DNA from: JAFGNV01 sp964612485
GTDB taxonomy: Bacteria; Chloroflexota; Anaerolineae; 4572-78; J111
Direction of reading: 5' to 3'
Assembly: GCA_964612485.1 (NCBI GenBank)
Contig: CAZTFF010000013.1
Location: 1 to 64,000 of the forward strand
Length of the DNA: 64,000 nt
In this document: in pieces, positions 60,483-64,000 of the stretch
Numbering within the stretch: position 1 is the first letter of the stretch
Layout of the letters: each line of letters starts with the position of its first letter
The notes under the pieces: generated by a model
Database searches by the model: none
What the model was told of the DNA's origin: nothing
Seen by the model: only the letters and a program-made list of their open reading frames with translations
Program-made: the position numbers and the translations under genes

Positions 60483-62066
60483 ATGTCGAAGGGCCGCATA
60501 TTGGTGGTAGACGATTTGCCTGACTGGCGGACAACGCTGTCGGGCATTTTATTTGATGAAGGGTATGAGGTTCGCGCTGCCGGCAGCCGTGAAGATGCGC
60601 TGGAAATGCTCCAAGCCGAACAGTTTCATCTGGCGGTTCTTGATGTCCGGCTGGACGAACAGGACGAGGACAACCGGGAGGGATTGACCCTGATGCGCCA
60701 AATCAAGGATTTCGATCCCACCATACAGGTGATCATCCTTACCGGCTACGCCGACGTTAGAATGGTTCAAGAGGCGTTGCGGCCTCACAGTGATGGCCGC
60801 CGGGCTTACAGTTTTGTTGAAAAACAAAATTTTCGAGAGCTGCTGGCAGATATTGAACAGGTGTTTCAAGAAGAGATAAAGATCAACCGGGATTTGTCTA
60901 TCCGTGCAGAGGATGATTTTTTGCAGCAGATGCCGGGCAAGTTACGATTTACAGAGCAAACCAAGCCCCCTATCGCACAACTGCAAATAGAAATTGACGA
61001 ATTATTGCGCAAACTATTTTATACCTGTGATAAGATCATACTCCAACCGGTAGATCAGGGCTTTAGCGGAGCCGTAGTCTTTCGTGTTGAACCCCATTTC
61101 TACCAGCGTGGACAGGGTGAGGTGGTAGTCACTAAAATTGGTGAATGGCCGCTGATTGCACAAGAGGAACAAAATTTTGATCAGGCCGTACAGGGTATTG
61201 TAGGTGGTAATCGTTTACCCCAACAACTAGAACGAACCAGAACCCGATCTCTGGGTGGATTGGTTTATTCATTTGCCGGCTTGGGTAATCCCATGAGCTT
61301 TATAGAATTCTATACTCAATCAACCCCTACTGATATCACACCTGTTTTGGAGAATCTATTCTTAAAAACATGTTTTCCATGGGGGCGGGCAAACAAAGTT
61401 CATGCACATAGTTTTGATTTCACCAAGCATTACTTTGAGCACCTTCATCTTAATGCCGACAAACTTCGCCGGGCATATTCAAACCTGTTTGGTAAACGCC
61501 ACGCGCCGGATTACATCAACAAGTCCAATTTTCGGTTTCTGAACCAAACATTAATTAATCCCATTGAATTTATACTGGAAAAACCGTTAAAAGGCGATGT
61601 ATATCTCTCCCCCGTGCATGGCGATCTCACCGGTTATAATGTTCTCCTTGACCATCATCTGGAAACCTGGTTAATAGATTTTGGCAGAACCGGCCAGGGA
61701 CTTCTCTTACAGGATTTTGCTTCGTTTGAAAACTTTGTAAAATTCTCTCTCCTAACAAATGTAGATCATCACGCATTCTATGAATGGGAAAACGCGCTGG
61801 TTAACACGCCTGCATTACAACCACCAAACCAACTACGCGATCGGGCTATCCCCAATTCTCTTTCCAGAATGCATCAGACGATTTTAACCGTCCGTCAATT
61901 AGCATACCAGGTATCCGGTAACGACCATTGGAGAGAATACCTCATAAGTTTACTGTTCCATGCCCTCAAATTAATAACTATTATGAACTTAAAACCCATC
62001 CAACGCGATCTGGCCCTGGTGTCAGCCGCCCTCATTTGTCAACAATTAAAAACCAGGTATACTTAA
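60483..62066 (+). CDS. Receiver domain fused to an APH-like / 'ternary complex associated' kinase domain
   Basis: The 527-residue protein starts with a receiver (about 1-130; D10-D11, phospho-acceptor Asp54 in AVLDVRLDE). After a helical linker comes a kinase-fold domain (about 190-520): the entry GFSGAVVFRV, a Lys218 in VVVTKIG, the catalytic loop H379-G-D381-L-T-G-Y-N386, and the metal-binding I-D399-F. This pattern fits aminoglycoside-phosphotransferase-like kinases, and closest in my memory is a 'ternary complex associated domain' family linked to STAND systems; this needs an HMM check. Phosphorylation of the receiver could switch the kinase. Substrate (protein or small molecule) unknown. 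It is part of the signalling run starting at 50.4 kb. Confidence 0.8.
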   Translation: MSKGRILVVDDLPDWRTTLSGILFDEGYEVRAAGSREDALEMLQAEQFHLAVLDVRLDEQDEDNREGLTLMRQIKDFDPTIQVIILTGYADVRMVQEALRPHSDGRRAYSFVEKQNFRELLADIEQVFQEEIKINRDLSIRAEDDFLQQMPGKLRFTEQTKPPIAQLQIEIDELLRKLFYTCDKIILQPVDQGFSGAVVFRVEPHFYQRGQGEVVVTKIGEWPLIAQEEQNFDQAVQGIVGGNRLPQQLERTRTRSLGGLVYSFAGLGNPMSFIEFYTQSTPTDITPVLENLFLKTCFPWGRANKVHAHSFDFTKHYFEHLHLNADKLRRAYSNLFGKRHAPDYINKSNFRFLNQTLINPIEFILEKPLKGDVYLSPVHGDLTGYNVLLDHHLETWLIDFGRTGQGLLLQDFASFENFVKFSLLTNVDHHAFYEWENALVNTPALQPPNQLRDRAIPNSLSRMHQTILTVRQLAYQVSGNDHWREYLISLLFHALKLITIMNLKPIQRDLALVSAALICQQLKTRYT

Positions 62067-62339
62067 ATGCCAACTCTTACCCTCACCGATGGATGTTTTC
62101 GCCAATATTGTTGAAAATACAGTACATTGTCTGTTGCAAAAGTTTATGACTAATAAATTTCTAATAGAGTTCTATTAAAATATTAACGTTTTTAAGGTAA
62201 CATGAAATTTGGTAAAATGTTCAATTAAAATCATGCTTATAAGATGCTTCAATCTCAGATAATTTTCTCAAATTAACAACCTGTTTTTGGGGTTTTCAAC
62301 TGGCAAATATTGAGATAAACTAAAAATAGGAAATCTATA

Positions 62340-62750
62340 ATGTTCGGTTTATTAGAAAATATGCTGGTAGGACAAAAATCAACTTCTCCGCGAATACTTA
62401 TTGTTGATGATGAACCAAGATGGCTTGATTTTTTTTCCCATGATGATCTAGACGCAATGTTCGACGTTGAAATCGCAACAACATTGGAGGCCGCTTTAGA
62501 AGAATTAGGGAAAGAGAATCATTTTGAACTCATCATCGTAAGTTCACGCTGCCCCGATGTATTAGAGATGCTCCAAAAACAACATCCGGATAAACGCGTT
62601 GTGGTGGCTACTGGCCATCCGACCACGCGTGAAGCCATCAAAATGTACCGCCTTGGCGCACTTGATTATTTTGCCAAAGATCTCCGCTACGAAGTTGTTT
62701 CAGAAAAAATTAATGAGGCCCTGCAAAAGCCTGCCCCGGCTTTAGCATGA
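62340..62750 (+). CDS. Receiver-like protein without phospho-acceptor Asp (copy 2)
   Basis: This 136-residue protein is a close paralogue of the one at 59652. It has a short N-terminal extension, keeps the acidic pair D23-D24 and the VVATGHPTTREAI and DYFAKDL segments, but has Ser68 (IIVSSR) at the phospho-acceptor position. It lies 273 nt downstream of the receiver-kinase fusion in an AT-rich gap, with AGGAAA 8 nt before the ATG, so it may be separately transcribed. Two such Asp-less receivers around intact ones suggest a docking or insulating role. Confidence 0.85.
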   Translation: MFGLLENMLVGQKSTSPRILIVDDEPRWLDFFSHDDLDAMFDVEIATTLEAALEELGKENHFELIIVSSRCPDVLEMLQKQHPDKRVVVATGHPTTREAIKMYRLGALDYFAKDLRYEVVSEKINEALQKPAPALA

Positions 62751-62831
62751 CTTCCGCAAAACTTTTCCCCAATTCATCCCCTTCAAGAATCAAAACATCG
62801 TCAATTTAATTTTCATTGTCTCCTGTACCTC

Positions 62832-62871
62832 ACCGGTTAGTTAGCCTCAACCGGTTGTGTTGTGCTACAAT
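62832..62871 (+). promoter_or_regulatory. Candidate promoter with an upstream operator-like repeat
   Basis: The 7-bp inverted repeat ACCGGTT/AACCGGT (62832-62838, 62849-62855) lies just upstream of an extended -10 TGC-TACAAT (62863-62871). The repeat overlaps the -35 region, where a regulator could bind. It would drive the small gene at 62903 and the dehydrogenase-like gene. Confidence 0.45.
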
Positions 62872-62902
62872 AACCGCAGCGATTCTCTAGAAACGGCTGC
62901 GT

Positions 62903-63133
62903 ATGCTGCTGATAGATTACAAACCCGTTGATTTTCCCCCACAATCCAACGCTGAATTGAACCGGCCCCACACCCTGCGCTGCACCTGGGCCGATCTGGT
63001 TTGGCCCGCTATCGCCCCGCAACCCGCAGAAGAAACGCGGACAACCATCGGGCCTGACGGCGTTTTCGCCCGGCTGGGCGAGGCGTGGCAAGATAGCAAA
63101 ATGTATTTACCCCCCCAGGAGCGACCCAAATGA
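62903..63133 (+). CDS. Small hypothetical protein coupled to the next gene
   Basis: This 76-residue predicted protein is not recognised. It is Pro-rich with WADLVWPAIAPQP in the middle and has no membrane helix. The support is positional: its TGA overlaps the next gene's ATG (ATGA), typical of translational coupling, and a plausible promoter lies 30 nt upstream. There is no clear ribosome-binding site. It may be a real small partner protein or a spurious frame. Confidence 0.45.
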   Translation: MLLIDYKPVDFPPQSNAELNRPHTLRCTWADLVWPAIAPQPAEETRTTIGPDGVFARLGEAWQDSKMYLPPQERPK

Positions 63134-64000
63134 CCCATTCAAATTGGCTGCTCTACGGCGCGTACGGCTACACCGGCGCGCTCATTGCGGAAGAAGCCGT
63201 CAACCGCGGCCACCGGCCGGTGCTGGCGGGACGTTCGGAGAAAAAGTTAATTCCGCTGGCAAAACGATTGGGGCTGGATTACGTGACGCTTGACCTGCAA
63301 GATTCCGCCGGTTTAACCCGGACCGTTTCTGATTTCGAGCTGGTCTTCCACGCCGCCGGCCCGTTTGTGCATACCCACCGGCCCATGGTGCAGGCCTGCT
63401 TGATGGCAAAAGCCCATTATCTGGATATTACAGGGGAAGTAACCGTTTTTGAAGAGAACCTCAGTTACGACTCACTGGCAAAAAAACAAGGCGTGGCAGT
63501 TATTTCCGGCGCGGGTTTTGATGTAGTGCCCACCAACTGTCTGGCAACCTACGTGGCCCGGCAAATCTCTGATCCCCTCGAATTAAAAATTGGCGTGGCC
63601 GGTCTGTCCGGCGTAAGCGCGGGCACAACCAAAAGCATGTTGGAACACATATCGGGGGGTATTGTGATGCGTAAGCACGGCAAGCTGGTGTCCTACGCCG
63701 TGGGGCAACTGCCCGGCATCCGCATCCGCTTTACCGATACCGGACGGAGGGTTTACCCGATCACTTGGGGGGATGTAACCACGGCCTATCAAAGCACCGG
63801 CGTCCCCAATATCACTGTCTATGTGGCCTATCCTCGCGTGATGGCGTGGCTGATGCGCTGGGGCGGGCCGTTAAGCATGGGCCTGTTTGTCAGCCCCACC
63901 CTGCGGCGCATCGCGCAGAAGGTGGTGGAGAAAATCATCAAAGGGCCGGATGAACAGACCCGCCACACCGCGCGCGCCCAGATATGGGCCTGGGCGGGTA
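63130..64000 (+). CDS. Saccharopine dehydrogenase-like (trans-acting enoyl reductase) protein, 3' end missing
   Basis: The open frame runs off the window with at least 290 codons. Its N-terminus has the NAD(P)-binding GAYGYTGALIA motif, the AGRSEKKL segment after strand two, HAAGPFVH, and Y-L-D-I-T-G-E, typical of the saccharopine-dehydrogenase NADP-binding family that includes the trans-acting enoyl reductases of lipid biosynthesis in actinobacteria. Without the C-terminus the substrate cannot be guessed. It starts inside the stop codon of the small gene before it. Confidence 0.85.
   Translation, partial: MTHSNWLLYGAYGYTGALIAEEAVNRGHRPVLAGRSEKKLIPLAKRLGLDYVTLDLQDSAGLTRTVSDFELVFHAAGPFVHTHRPMVQACLMAKAHYLDITGEVTVFEENLSYDSLAKKQGVAVISGAGFDVVPTNCLATYVARQISDPLELKIGVAGLSGVSAGTTKSMLEHISGGIVMRKHGKLVSYAVGQLPGIRIRFTDTGRRVYPITWGDVTTAYQSTGVPNITVYVAYPRVMAWLMRWGGPLSMGLFVSPTLRRIAQKVVEKIIKGPDEQTRHTARAQIWAWAG

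Overview
The window reads as a bacterial chromosome segment of moderate GC. It probably comes from the Chloroflexota (an Anaerolineae-like lineage). That is an inference from several traits seen together: lipoproteins whose lipobox is followed by Pro/Thr-rich linkers, long multi-GAF histidine kinases, a Ser/Thr kinase fused to a TolB-like propeller, duplicated Lgt, ClpC, a four-domain S1 protein, and STAND/'ternary-complex' signalling proteins. No rRNA, tRNA, CRISPR array, transposase or phage gene was found.

Layout. 0.3-7 kb: small-metabolism and redox genes (DUF423, epimerase, NDH-2, DUF427, a repeat-containing lipoprotein, SDR, nitroreductase). 7.0-12.3 kb: a minus-strand run lgt - phosphodiesterase - sulfatase-fold enzyme - lgt - SelW/Rdx-like gene; the last gene contains an in-frame TGA exactly where a CxxU selenocysteine is expected. 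12.5-16.8 kb: a plus-strand regulatory run with a thiol-redox protein, a Crp/Fnr regulator, an RsbU-RsbW fusion, two STAS antagonists and a receiver (partner switching). 16.9-24.6 kb: housekeeping (clpC, rpsA-like, ridA, guaB, GNAT, isocitrate/isopropylmalate-type dehydrogenase). The dehydrogenase is preceded by a promoter, a folded ~125-nt RNA and an intrinsic terminator. 24.9-40 kb: envelope-facing genes (LtaS-like enzyme, YceI lipoprotein, sigma/ZAS pair with a GT-C glycosyltransferase, FKBP, a giant Asp-box protein, L,D-transpeptidase, Ser/Thr kinase). 40-50.2 kb: membrane GAF histidine kinase, PPi-type phosphofructokinase, dnaE, trmL.

50.4-62.8 kb is the most unusual part. It is a co-directional set: a truncated alanyl-tRNA-synthetase-like protein, a 1783-residue soluble protein with about nine GAF domains and a histidine-kinase-like end, a STAND NTPase fused to a near-copy of that end in which the candidate phospho-His is Asn, a receiver-like protein without the phospho-Asp, an intact receiver, a receiver fused to an APH-like/'ternary complex associated' kinase domain, and a second receiver-like protein without the phospho-Asp. 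I infer a phosphorelay built into a STAND-type switch, possibly a conflict or stress-response device. The window ends inside a saccharopine-dehydrogenase-like gene.

Functions are assigned by reading motifs, without database searches. Promoters and RNA folds were found by eye.
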